The notes beneath the pieces were generated by a model. It had not been told where the DNA came from. It was given only the letters and a program-made list of their open reading frames with translations, and did not search any database. Shown here piece after piece: positions 1-6,781 of a stretch of DNA of 14,405 bases. Every line of letters begins with the position of its first letter. Position 1 is the stretch's first letter. A program made the translations under genes and the position numbers. Source of the stretch: Pseudomonadota bacterium (GTDB taxonomy: Bacteria; Pseudomonadota; Gammaproteobacteria; Burkholderiales; Thiobacillaceae); contig JAUPLV010000040.1 of NCBI GenBank assembly GCA_030836725.1, positions 1 to 14,405 of the forward strand. The letters are read 5' to 3'.

Positions 1-125
1 TTCTCGACCAGCGTGACCTTCGCTTTCAATACGGCGGCGATGTAGGCCGTCACCAGCCCGGCGGCGCCGCCGCCGATCACCACCAGGTTGCGCTCGAAGC
101 GGCGCGGTTTTTTCCAGTCGCTCAA
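1..125 (-). CDS. FAD-dependent pyridine nucleotide-disulfide oxidoreductase, N-terminus (partial)
   Basis: Only the first 41 codons are in the window; the gene continues past the left edge. The visible residues form a classic N-terminal Rossmann FAD-binding motif: a beta strand (LVVIGGG), GGGAAG at residues 18-23, then a helix and a second strand ending in an acidic residue (E41) placed to bind the FAD ribose. This is typical of the mercuric reductase/dihydrolipoamide dehydrogenase superfamily. I chose the TTG at 125-123 as start because it overlaps the arsS stop codon (TTGA, 4 bp), implying translational coupling, and it gives the short polar lead (SDWKKPRRFERN) expected before the FAD fold. 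Flavoproteins of this type are commonly seen beside arsS; the substrate is not known from this sequence. The redox-active cysteine pair lies outside the window, so reductase activity cannot be confirmed. Confidence 0.8.
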   Translation of the reverse strand, partial: MSDWKKPRRFERNLVVIGGGAAGLVTAYIAAVLKAKVTLVE

Positions 126-1090
126 GGCGCCGATCCCGCTTCGTCGAGCGCGCCGCCGCAGCTGCTGCCCTGGCCGGCGGTGCAGCCGTAGCAGTGGTCA
201 GCGATCTGAATGGGCAAGCCGGCCGCATCGCGATCCAGCAGATCGGCGAGTGTCGCCAGTCCTTGCAGGGGCAGCCCCAGCATCTGGTTGAAGTCGCAGT
301 CGTACAGCCGTCCGCGCCAGTCCACGCTGACCAGTTCCCGGCACATGACCTGCTCCAGGTTGCCGGGGTTGTGGCTGGCCTTCAGCAGCTGCATGTAGTC
401 GGCGAACTGCCCCCGGGAAACCAGCGTGCTGCCGAAGCGCAGGATGGGCATGTTGGCCAGGCTGTAGAGCCGGTTGAAAACGATGCCGTAGCGGGCTTCC
501 AGTTCCGTTTTGTAGGCGGCTTCCAGGCCGGCCTGGGGCGGGGGAAGGCTGGGGCCGAGCGGGTTGTAGACCAGATTCAGGTTCAGGCCGCTGCATGCCT
601 TCCCGTAGCCCAGGGCATTAAGTTGCCCGAGCCCGGCGATGCTGCGCTCGAACACGCCCTTGCCGCGCTGCCCGTCGACGTTTTCCTCAAGGTAACACGG
701 CAGCGAGGCCACGATTTCGACGCCTTGAGCGGCGAGGAAGTCGGCCAGATCTTCCTGCCCCGGCTCCGACAGGATGGTGAGGTTGCAGCGGTCGATGACC
801 TTCACCCCCAGACGCCGGGCCGCTTCGACCAGCCAGCGAAAACGCGGGTGCAGTTCCGGCGCGCCGCCGGTCAGGTCCAGCGTGGAGATCCCGCGCGCCG
901 CCAGCACGCGCGGGATCAGTTCAACCGTTGCGTCCGCCATCTCCTCGGTGCGATTCGGGCCGGCGTTGACGTGGCAATGCAGGCAGACCTGGTTGCAGCG
1001 ATAACCCAGGTTGACCTGCAGCGTGGCGAGCCGGTCACGGTGCAGCGGGGGGAAGTCCGTTGCCTGAAGGAGGGGAAGCGTGTTGTGCAT
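122..1090 (-). CDS. arsS: Arsenosugar biosynthesis radical SAM protein ArsS
   Basis: A 322-residue radical SAM enzyme. The family is linked to arsenosugar biosynthesis, acting on methylated arsenic made by ArsM. The 4Fe-4S/SAM motif CxxxCxxC is at residues 32-39 (C32, C36, C39) after the family signature LQVNLGYRCNQ, with GGAPE at 75-79. The C-terminal half is the cysteine-rich DUF3641-type domain with C250, C265, C300, C303 and C311 (HCYGCTAGQGSSCGG). Some relatives are selenoproteins; here these positions are ordinary cysteine and no in-frame TGA interrupts the gene. The start at 1090 gives the usual short lead (MHNTLPLLQATDFPPL). A longer start at 1135 adds 15 unlikely residues, and neither start has a strong SD. 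It overlaps the downstream flavoprotein by 4 bp and follows the XRE-cupin gene on the same strand after about 124 bp. No arsM lies in the window. Confidence 0.9.
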   Translation of the reverse strand: MHNTLPLLQATDFPPLHRDRLATLQVNLGYRCNQVCLHCHVNAGPNRTEEMADATVELIPRVLAARGISTLDLTGGAPELHPRFRWLVEAARRLGVKVIDRCNLTILSEPGQEDLADFLAAQGVEIVASLPCYLEENVDGQRGKGVFERSIAGLGQLNALGYGKACSGLNLNLVYNPLGPSLPPPQAGLEAAYKTELEARYGIVFNRLYSLANMPILRFGSTLVSRGQFADYMQLLKASHNPGNLEQVMCRELVSVDWRGRLYDCDFNQMLGLPLQGLATLADLLDRDAAGLPIQIADHCYGCTAGQGSSCGGALDEAGSAP

Positions 1091-1214
1091 GGAACGGCGG
1101 GATTCAGTACATTGCGCGATCCCGGCATTTTGCATCAGCCAGGCGTGCTTGCGCGGTTTTCCACAGGGGCGCGTTCATCGGGGCGTCTGGTCGATTCGCG
1201 CTATTGCCGTTTTT

Positions 1215-1772
1215 TCAAACGCCCGGCCCCTCGCCGCCGCTGATCACCACCAGTGCCGAGGCCTGGACGCTGCCGATGGAACGCAGGCGATGCGGCACCA
1301 TCGCATCGAAGTAGATGGCGTCGCCGGCGCGCAGCGATTCGGTGCGGCCGGGGAAGGCGATTTCCACCCGCCCCTTGAGCACGAACAGGAATTCCTCCCC
1401 GGCATGGCCGGAGAGATGGGGACCGCGGGCGAATTCCCGCGGCGGCGTGACGACGAACGGCAGCATGCGCTTGGGGCCGGCTTCGGCGGCGAGCGCTTCC
1501 AGCATGCTTGCGCCGTCCGCCCCGTCGCGCTGGAGCTTCAGGCGAGCATCGCGACGAACCAGCGTGACCGGCGCGCGCGCCGACTCGCCGCCGAACAGCC
1601 GGGCGACGTCGACGCCGAGGGCCGCGGCGATTTTCAGCGCCGCGGCAATGGACGGCACGCACAGCCCGCGTTCGACCTTGGACAGATAGCTGCGGGTCAG
1701 GCCGCTGGCCTCGGCCACCGCCTGCAGGCTCATCCCCAGCTGTCGGCGCAGCGGCCTGATTTCCAGATTCAT
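1215..1772 (-). CDS. XRE-family transcriptional regulator with C-terminal cupin domain
   Basis: A 185-residue regulator of the HTH-XRE plus cupin type (PuuR-like architecture). Residues 6-60 form the lambda-repressor-like helix-turn-helix (core MSLQAVAEASGLTRSYLSKV). Residues about 104-176 form a single cupin_2 barrel (GHAGEEFLFVLKG at 122-134, H161), which in this family usually senses a small molecule. The start at 1772 begins directly at the HTH lead; an upstream in-frame ATG at 1820 would begin inside the palindromic operator. The gene is divergent from the glutamine amidotransferase/MOSC pair, with a perfect palindrome between them, so autoregulation plus control of that pair is the natural inference. 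It lies upstream of arsS on the same strand, so it could also drive arsS by read-through. The ligand is unknown. Confidence 0.9.
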   Translation of the reverse strand: MNLEIRPLRRQLGMSLQAVAEASGLTRSYLSKVERGLCVPSIAAALKIAAALGVDVARLFGGESARAPVTLVRRDARLKLQRDGADGASMLEALAAEAGPKRMLPFVVTPPREFARGPHLSGHAGEEFLFVLKGRVEIAFPGRTESLRAGDAIYFDAMVPHRLRSIGSVQASALVVISGGEGPGV

Positions 1773-1806
1773 CGAGGCGGATTTTTTCCCGTTTGAAACA
1801 GGGTGT

Positions 1807-1812
1807 AGTATA
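1807..1812 (-). promoter_or_regulatory. Candidate -10 box of the XRE-cupin promoter
   Basis: On the minus strand the bases read TATACT, a 5/6 match to the sigma70 -10 consensus, placed about 35 nt before the ATG at 1772. No convincing -35 is present at the right distance. The palindrome at 1812-1828 sits just upstream, over the spacer region, where a bound regulator would block RNA polymerase. Confidence 0.5.
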
Positions 1813-1828
1813 TGACACATTGTGTCAT
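1812..1828. promoter_or_regulatory. Perfect 17-bp palindromic operator candidate
   Basis: The sequence ATGACACA-T-TGTGTCAT consists of two perfect 8-bp half-sites around a single central base. It lies between the divergent XRE-cupin gene (start 1772) and the glutamine amidotransferase gene (start 1861). It abuts the minus-strand TATACT box and lies 32 bp before the plus-strand start codon. A dimeric HTH_XRE protein is expected to bind such a site. That the neighbouring regulator is the binder is inferred from position only. Confidence 0.7.
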
Positions 1829-1860
1829 TGACGCCCCGCAACCCGATCCAGGGAGAACCC

Positions 1861-2565
1861 ATGCCAACCGCCGTCGCCATCCGCCATGTCTGTTTCGAGG
1901 ATCTGGGCAGTTTCGCCGCCGTGCTGTCCGCGCGCGGTTTCGATGTCGCGTATCTGGACGCCGGCGTCGACGACCTCGCGAGCCTCGACGCCATCGCACC
2001 CGACCTGCTGGTCGTGCTTGGCGGCCCGATCGGCGCTTACGAGGAAGCGATTTACCCTTTCCTCGCCGACGAGCTTCGGCTGCTCGAACGCCGCCTCGCC
2101 GCCGACCGGCCGACGCTCGGACTCTGCCTCGGCGCCCAGCTGATGGCGCGCGCGCTCGGCGCACGGGTCTATCCGGGCCCGGCCAGGGAAATCGGCTGGA
2201 TCCCGCTCAGCCTCACCGAAGCCGGACGCGCCTCACCGCTGGTCCATCTCGACGGCGAAAAGACGTCCATGCTGCACTGGCACGGCGACACCTTCGACCT
2301 GCCCGACGGCGCCGTCCTGCTTGCCTCCACCGAGATCTGTCGCCACCAGGCTTTTTCCCGTGGCCGCAATGCCCTGGCTTTTCAGTGCCACCCGGAAGCG
2401 CAAACCGCCAATCTGGAACGCTGGTTCATCGGCCATGCGTGCGAAATCGCCGCCGCCGGCCTGTCGGCGCCGCGGTTGCGCGAAGACAGCGCCCGATTCG
2501 GGCCCATCCTGGAAGTGCAAGGCGCCCGCTGCTTCGCCGACTGGCTCGATAAAATCGAACTGTGA
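1861..2565 (+). CDS. Class I glutamine amidotransferase domain protein
   Basis: A 234-residue stand-alone class I glutamine amidotransferase (GATase_1, GMP-synthase glutaminase-like fold). The nucleophile elbow GLCLGAQ places catalytic Cys at 89. The His-Glu of the triad are in FQCHPEA (H177, E179), and the oxyanion strand VVLGGPIGAYEE is at 51-62. All catalytic residues are present, so it should hydrolyse glutamine or a gamma-glutamyl amide; the acceptor or partner synthetase is unknown. The ATG at 1861 is chosen because GGGAGA (1851-1856) precedes it; an in-frame GTG at 1822 falls inside the palindrome. The gene overlaps the next gene by 4 bp (GTGA). Such proteins are often annotated as GMP synthase, but no ATP-pyrophosphatase domain is present. 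A PuuD-like gamma-glutamyl hydrolase role is possible given the PuuR-like regulator, though only by analogy. Confidence 0.9.
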   Translation: MPTAVAIRHVCFEDLGSFAAVLSARGFDVAYLDAGVDDLASLDAIAPDLLVVLGGPIGAYEEAIYPFLADELRLLERRLAADRPTLGLCLGAQLMARALGARVYPGPAREIGWIPLSLTEAGRASPLVHLDGEKTSMLHWHGDTFDLPDGAVLLASTEICRHQAFSRGRNALAFQCHPEAQTANLERWFIGHACEIAAAGLSAPRLREDSARFGPILEVQGARCFADWLDKIEL

Positions 2566-3275
2566 GCGTGTTGCCGAAGATATCCGTCCCTCACCTGCTG
2601 ATCGGGCGGGCCGCGCCCTTCGGGCCGAATGGCGAGCCGAGCGCGATCGACAAGCACGGCCTCGCCGACGCCGTCGAATTGACCCTCGCGGGTCTCGCCG
2701 GTGACGAGCACGGCGACCTGGTCCACCATGGCGGTCCGGACAAGGCGCTGCATCACTATCCCGGCGAGCATTACGCCGCCTGGCGCAGCGAGCTTGCCGA
2801 CGTGCCCGCGGAACGTTGGCGCATTGGGGGGTTCGGCGAAAACCTCGGCCCCTTTGGCCTGACTGAAAACGAGGTCTGCCTGGGCGACCTCTTTCGGCTC
2901 GGCAGCGCCCTCATCCAGGTCTCGCAGGCCCGCCAGCCCTGCTGGAAGCTCAACCTGCGATTCGGCTGTCCGGACATGGCGGCGCGGGTTCAGGCGAGCG
3001 GCCGAACCGGCTGGTATTACCGCGTCATCGAGGCCGGCAAGGCGGCGCCGGGAGCAGAACTGATCCTTGTCGACCGGCCGCACGCCGACTGGCCCCTGGC
3101 GCGTCTGCTGCACCACCTCTATCGCGATCCGCTCGATCACGACGCCCTTGCGGCCATCGCCGCGCTTGATGCGTTGCCGCCATCCTGGCGACAACTGGCA
3201 GCGCGGCGTCTGGCGTCGGGGCGGGTCGAGGACTGGACCCGGCGCCTCGAAACCCCCGCTGCAACGACCATGTAG
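2562..3275 (+). CDS. MOSC domain-containing protein, YiiM-like
   Basis: A 237-residue MOSC (molybdenum cofactor sulfurase C-terminal) protein of the YiiM type; E. coli YiiM reduces N-hydroxylated bases using molybdenum cofactor. Visible family blocks are GLAGDEHGDLVHHGGPDKAL (about 44-63), FGENL (91-95) and the presumed Mo-ligand cysteine C127 in QARQPCWKLNLRFG. The C-terminal part (from about 165) matches the helical 3-alpha extension seen in YiiM homologues. The start is GTG at 2562, sharing GTGA with the stop of the amidotransferase, so the two are almost certainly co-translated. The pairing with a glutaminase is not explained by known YiiM biology. The substrate is unknown. Confidence 0.88.
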   Translation: MSVLPKISVPHLLIGRAAPFGPNGEPSAIDKHGLADAVELTLAGLAGDEHGDLVHHGGPDKALHHYPGEHYAAWRSELADVPAERWRIGGFGENLGPFGLTENEVCLGDLFRLGSALIQVSQARQPCWKLNLRFGCPDMAARVQASGRTGWYYRVIEAGKAAPGAELILVDRPHADWPLARLLHHLYRDPLDHDALAAIAALDALPPSWRQLAARRLASGRVEDWTRRLETPAATTM

Positions 3276-3323
3276 GTGAGCAGGCAGCAAGCCGGCATGA
3301 AACGAAAGCCTGTCGCGATATTC

Positions 3324-3361
3324 AGGGCGGGGCCGTCGACTGTCGGGGCGAATCCCGCCCT
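3324..3361 (+). terminator. Possible terminator hairpin after the MOSC gene
   Basis: AGGGCGGG (3324-3331) and CCCGCCCT (3354-3361) form a perfect 8-bp GC stem around a 22-nt loop, 48 bp after the MOSC stop. The downstream bases (GTTCCCTTG) are not a clean U-tract, so this is a weak or Rho-assisted terminator at best. It ends just before the promoter of the next gene. Confidence 0.35.
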
Positions 3362-3367
3362 GTTCCC

Positions 3368-3396
3368 TTGACAAAGACCAGGGGCTCATCCATAAA
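3368..3396 (+). promoter_or_regulatory. Sigma70-type promoter for the exported repeat protein
   Basis: A perfect -35 TTGACA (3368-3373) and a CATAAA -10 (3391-3396, 4/6 match) are separated by 17 bp. The start codon is about 64 bp further on, preceded by GAGGA (3451-3455). The predicted leader contains a short inverted repeat, ATTTCG/CGAAAT (3412-3417 and 3424-3429). Confidence 0.6.
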
Positions 3397-3459
3397 TGTT
3401 TAGAATGGGCGATTTCGGTCAAGCGAAATTTCTGCCCGACAACCAAAATTGAGGACGTC

Positions 3460-5616
3460 ATGAATCTTTTTACCCTTGAAGGAAGACCGGAAAGCAGTCT
3501 CGCCAGACTATGGCTACTCGGATCGATGCTCATCATCGCGTTTCTGTTCGGCGCAGCGCCTGCATCGGCTCAGGTCGCCTGGCCCGCCGACGCCGACTGG
3601 GTGTGGATGGCGAACGACGGTGAAGAGGGGGGGATTCATAACAACCAGCGCGATGTGGAATCGCTTTACTACACCGTTCGCGATGGCTACCTGTTTCTCC
3701 GCATGAAGAATCGCGGCCCCGCCGGCTGGTGTGCCGTGTGCGGCCAGTCCTACCTGCATGCCCGCTACAAGTGGATGTTCGACACCGCGAACGGCGACGG
3801 CGTGCTGTCGGGCGGCTCGGTGTACAACACCGAATACATGCTGATGACCGAGGATCTCGACGACAACCTGCTCGGCGAGGTCACCTTCCTCGACAGCGCC
3901 GGTCTCGACTACAACACGCGCTGGCCGAGCTATGACACCAACATCGCCGGATTCGCCAACTACCAGCGCGTGCTGGGTGCGCTCGTTCATCCGACGCCGC
4001 CCCCCGACACAGCCTACCTGGGCATTCCCCAGGGGGGCGCCAACCTGGCCGTCGGCTACCGCGTCTACGGCGACGACGGCGTGCTTCCCATCCCCGGCGA
4101 GCCCTATTTCGACGGCATCTACGTCGACATGTTCATCGACCTCGCTTTGCTCGGTGCGCAGAATTCAAATTCTCTGCGGCTGCTCTGGCTGACCGACCAG
4201 GAGGACGCCAATCTCGACCAGGCACCTTGCTGCGACAGGCCCGACGACGGCAATTTCCTGGTAATCCCCCTCAAGGGCACACTGACCATCGTGAAGGACG
4301 TGCCCGGTACCAATGCACAGGATTTCGCCTTCACTTCGAACATTCCGGGAGGCGCGGCCTTCAGTCTGGATGACGATGCCGACGCCACCCTGCCCGCGTC
4401 GCGTGTTTTCTCCTCGCTCGACCCCGGCAGCTACTCGGTAACGGAATCCGCGACCGCGGGCTGGAACCTCAGCGACCTTACCTGCACCAACCAGAACGGC
4501 TATGTCAGCACCTTCACCCCGAATCTCGCGACCGGGTCCGTGTCCGTCGACCTGATCGCCGGCAGCGACCTCGTATGCCGTTTCGTCAACGTGGCCGTCC
4601 CGGTGCCGGGCTCCTACACGCTGACCGTGGTCAAGAGCGCGGAGCCGCACAGCGCACAGCTGTTCGACTTCACGCTCACCGGCCAGCCCGCGTTCCAGCT
4701 CAGCGATCCGTCCGACCCCTCCCGCAGCTTCTCGCTTACGCCCGGATCCGCATACACCCTTACCGAAGCGGCGGTCGGCGGCTGGACCACGGCGCTGACC
4801 TGCTCCGATCCTTCCGTGGTGGTCGCGGGCGCTACGGCAACGCTGCCGGCCACGATCGTGGACGGCAGCAGCGTCACCTGCGTGTACACCAACACCCAGC
4901 TGGCCAGCGTGACCATTGCCAAGATTGCCGCCGAGGCAACGCCGCTCAGCTACGCCTTCACTTCGACCCTGCCGGGAGGCGCAGCCTTCAATCTGGCCTC
5001 GGGGGGCAGTCTGCCGCTTGCCGGCATCCTGCCCGGCGTCTACACCGTTACCGAAGGCGCCTTGCCGAACGGCTATAGCCTGCTCAACATCAACTGCAGC
5101 GACCTCACCGGGCGGAGTTCCTTCACTACGGACATCACCACCCGGACGGCTACGCTTACGGTCGGGGCTGGCGCCAATGTCACCTGCACCTTCAACAATG
5201 CGCAGAACGGCAATCTGATCATCATCCTCGACGCGATCCCCGACGGCCCCCAGGCCTTCCCGTTCCAGATCGGCATGGGCAACTTCGAACTCACCGACGA
5301 TGGATCGGCGGTATATTGCACCGAGAACATGCAGTGTTTTTACAACATCTCACCGGGCGCCTATCCGATGCATGCCACCATGCCGGCCGGATGGCAGCTT
5401 ACCGGCATCTCCTGCACCGGCGGCGCAACCCCGGCGACGATCGACCTGGCAGCCGGAACCGCCGCACCCAACGTTGGAGCGGGCGAAACGGTGACCTGCA
5501 CATTTGTCGCCGAGCAGCAGATCGTCACACCGGTGCCGGCGCTCGACCACTGGCGCCTGGTCCTGCTTGCGCTGATGCTGGCCGGACTGGGGATGGTCGC
5601 CGTCAGGCGCGCATAG
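3460..5616 (+). CDS. Exported repeat protein with IPTL-CTERM-like sorting tail
   Basis: A 718-residue surface or secreted protein. Residues about 15-38 are a signal peptide (hydrophobic core, cleavage near ASAQ). Residues about 40-270 form an unassigned domain rich in Trp, Tyr and Asp with a CAVC pair (91-94) and CC at 257-258. Four tandem prealbumin-like (SpaA/Sdr B-type) repeats follow at about 273-378, 386-478, 483-580 and 584-683. Each ends in a V-C-x-F/Y-x-N-like strand and carries two cysteines (342/373, 448/474, 546/576, 652/680) that may form disulfides. The tail VPALDHW, a hydrophobic helix, then RRA (692-718) resembles the IPTL-CTERM signal, which is processed by exosortase H in other bacteria; the usual Gly after Trp is Arg here. 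No exosortase is in the window. The start is fixed by GAGGA 4 nt upstream and the signal peptide. A matrix, adhesion or envelope-structural role is plausible but unproven. Confidence 0.85.
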   Translation: MNLFTLEGRPESSLARLWLLGSMLIIAFLFGAAPASAQVAWPADADWVWMANDGEEGGIHNNQRDVESLYYTVRDGYLFLRMKNRGPAGWCAVCGQSYLHARYKWMFDTANGDGVLSGGSVYNTEYMLMTEDLDDNLLGEVTFLDSAGLDYNTRWPSYDTNIAGFANYQRVLGALVHPTPPPDTAYLGIPQGGANLAVGYRVYGDDGVLPIPGEPYFDGIYVDMFIDLALLGAQNSNSLRLLWLTDQEDANLDQAPCCDRPDDGNFLVIPLKGTLTIVKDVPGTNAQDFAFTSNIPGGAAFSLDDDADATLPASRVFSSLDPGSYSVTESATAGWNLSDLTCTNQNGYVSTFTPNLATGSVSVDLIAGSDLVCRFVNVAVPVPGSYTLTVVKSAEPHSAQLFDFTLTGQPAFQLSDPSDPSRSFSLTPGSAYTLTEAAVGGWTTALTCSDPSVVVAGATATLPATIVDGSSVTCVYTNTQLASVTIAKIAAEATPLSYAFTSTLPGGAAFNLASGGSLPLAGILPGVYTVTEGALPNGYSLLNINCSDLTGRSSFTTDITTRTATLTVGAGANVTCTFNNAQNGNLIIILDAIPDGPQAFPFQIGMGNFELTDDGSAVYCTENMQCFYNISPGAYPMHATMPAGWQLTGISCTGGATPATIDLAAGTAAPNVGAGETVTCTFVAEQQIVTPVPALDHWRLVLLALMLAGLGMVAVRRA

Positions 5617-5631
5617 ATCGTCCGATCGGGT

Positions 5632-5646
5632 GGGGGCACAGCCCCC
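5632..5646 (+). terminator. GC-rich hairpin after the exported protein gene
   Basis: GGGGGC-ACA-GCCCCC is a perfect 6-bp GC stem with a 3-nt loop, 15 bp after the stop codon. It is followed by CTCCCCCTTG rather than a T-run, so termination is plausible but not certain. Confidence 0.4.
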
Positions 5647-5674
5647 CTCCCCCTTGAATCCCGTCAAACGGAAT

Positions 5675-5700
5675 CTGGATCCAGCCTCTTCTGGATCCAG
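5675..5700. repeat. Duplicated self-palindrome forming a 10-bp hairpin
   Basis: Two identical copies of CTGGATCCAG (5675-5684 and 5691-5700) flank the 6-nt loop CCTCTT. Each copy is itself a palindrome, so the unit can fold as one 10-bp stem or two cruciforms. It lies between the exported-protein gene and rlmJ. It could be a REP-type intergenic repeat or a Rho-independent-like structure without a T-run; a single window cannot show whether it is dispersed. Confidence 0.5.
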
Positions 5701-5846
5701 GCTTCCTGCCAGTCGCACCCCACCCCGCCGACCGTTCCCGCCAGAGTGGATTCATCTTTGCGTTGGACAAGACCCACGCAGCCGGCCTGAACCGCCCCCA
5801 TCGATTTTCATCCGGCATCGACCCAACAAAAAGTTGAGCCAGACCA

Positions 5847-5867
5847 CATATTCCTTTCCGGAATATG
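5847..5867. promoter_or_regulatory. Inverted repeat upstream of rlmJ
   Basis: CATATTCC-TTTCC-GGAATATG is a perfect 8-bp inverted repeat with a 5-nt spacer, ending 35 bp before the rlmJ start. It may be an operator or a leader hairpin. I see no convincing -35/-10 pair in this gap. Confidence 0.4.
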
Positions 5868-5902
5868 CAAGACTTCAGCCGCCATAAAATCATGAGCCTG
5901 CC

Positions 5903-6763
5903 ATGCTGAGCTACCGCCACGCCTTCCATGCCGGCAATCACGCCGATGTTCTGAAGCATTTCCTGCTGATCCAGCTGAGCCGTTATCTGGGGCAGAAGGA
6001 CAAACCGTTCTGGATCGTCGACACCCATGCGGGCGCCGGTCTCTATGCACTGGATACGGGCTATGCGACCCAGCTGAAAGAATACGAGAGCGGCATCGGC
6101 AAGCTCTGGGCTCGCCAGGATTTGCCGGCGCCGCTGGCCGACTATGTCGATCTGGTGCGCGCCTGCAACCCGAACCCGACTCGCGCAAGCGACAGCCCGC
6201 GTTTTTATCCAGGCTCGCCCTGGCTGGCCCTGCAAACCCTGCGCCCCCAGGACCGCTTGCGCCTGTTCGAACTCCATAGCAGCGACAGCAAAATCCTGCT
6301 GGACAACTTCAAGGATCAGGGCCGACGCGTGAGCGTCACCACCGGCAACGGTTTCGATGCCCTCAAGGCGCTGCTGCCGCCGCCGCCGCGCCGCGCGCTG
6401 GTGCTGATCGACCCGCCCTACGAAACCCGCGACGACTACACGAATGTCGTCTCGGCGCTGGAACAGGGACTGGACCGTTTTGCCACCGGCATCTATGCGG
6501 TCTGGTATCCACAGCTCGCGCGCCAGGAAGCCCGGCAATTACCCGAAAAGCTCCAGCGCCTGCCGATCGCGAACTGGCTGAACGTCACTCTCACCGTGCA
6601 CGCCCCGTCGGCGGACGGCTACGGTATGCACGGCAGTGGCATGTTCATCATCAACCCGCCCTGGACCCTGCATAGAACACTCGAGGAAATCATGCCGTAT
6701 CTGGTTCAGGTGCTCGGGCAGGATGCCGGGGCAGGTTTCACGCTGAGCAAACAGGGGGACTGA
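5903..6763 (+). CDS. rlmJ: 23S rRNA (adenine(2030)-N6)-methyltransferase RlmJ
   Basis: A 286-residue SAM-dependent methyltransferase, close to the usual RlmJ length of about 280. In E. coli it methylates A2030 of 23S rRNA. The start MLSYRHAFHAGNHADVLKH is the conserved RlmJ N-terminus. The SAM-binding loop DTHAGAG is at 40-46, and the catalytic motif IV DPPY of N6-adenine methyltransferases is at 170-173. The C-terminal MHGSGMFIINPPW block is also conserved. The ATG at 5903 is fixed by the N-terminal signature, although only a weak GAGC-type SD precedes it. It is convergent with the DUF454 gene, with 18 bp between stop codons and no obvious terminator in the gap. Confidence 0.95.
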   Translation: MLSYRHAFHAGNHADVLKHFLLIQLSRYLGQKDKPFWIVDTHAGAGLYALDTGYATQLKEYESGIGKLWARQDLPAPLADYVDLVRACNPNPTRASDSPRFYPGSPWLALQTLRPQDRLRLFELHSSDSKILLDNFKDQGRRVSVTTGNGFDALKALLPPPPRRALVLIDPPYETRDDYTNVVSALEQGLDRFATGIYAVWYPQLARQEARQLPEKLQRLPIANWLNVTLTVHAPSADGYGMHGSGMFIINPPWTLHRTLEEIMPYLVQVLGQDAGAGFTLSKQGD

Positions 6764-6781
6764 ATCCATCCGCCAGACCGG

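Noticed and set aside
1136..1214. A 24-codon minus-strand frame between the XRE-cupin gene and arsS
   Set aside because: It has no SD, no recognisable product, and partly overlaps the possible longer arsS start. Too weak to list.
3276..3367. Riboswitch-like GC-rich hairpin region before the exported-protein promoter
   Set aside because: It lies upstream of the predicted promoter, so it would belong to the 3' end of the MOSC transcript. No known aptamer core is visible.
2382..3536. Minus-strand open frame across the amidotransferase and MOSC genes
   Set aside because: It spans two real genes and an intergenic promoter, with no motif and no SD.
5603..6538. Minus-strand open frame opposite rlmJ
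   Set aside because: RlmJ is certain on the plus strand, and this frame also runs through the palindromic intergenic region.
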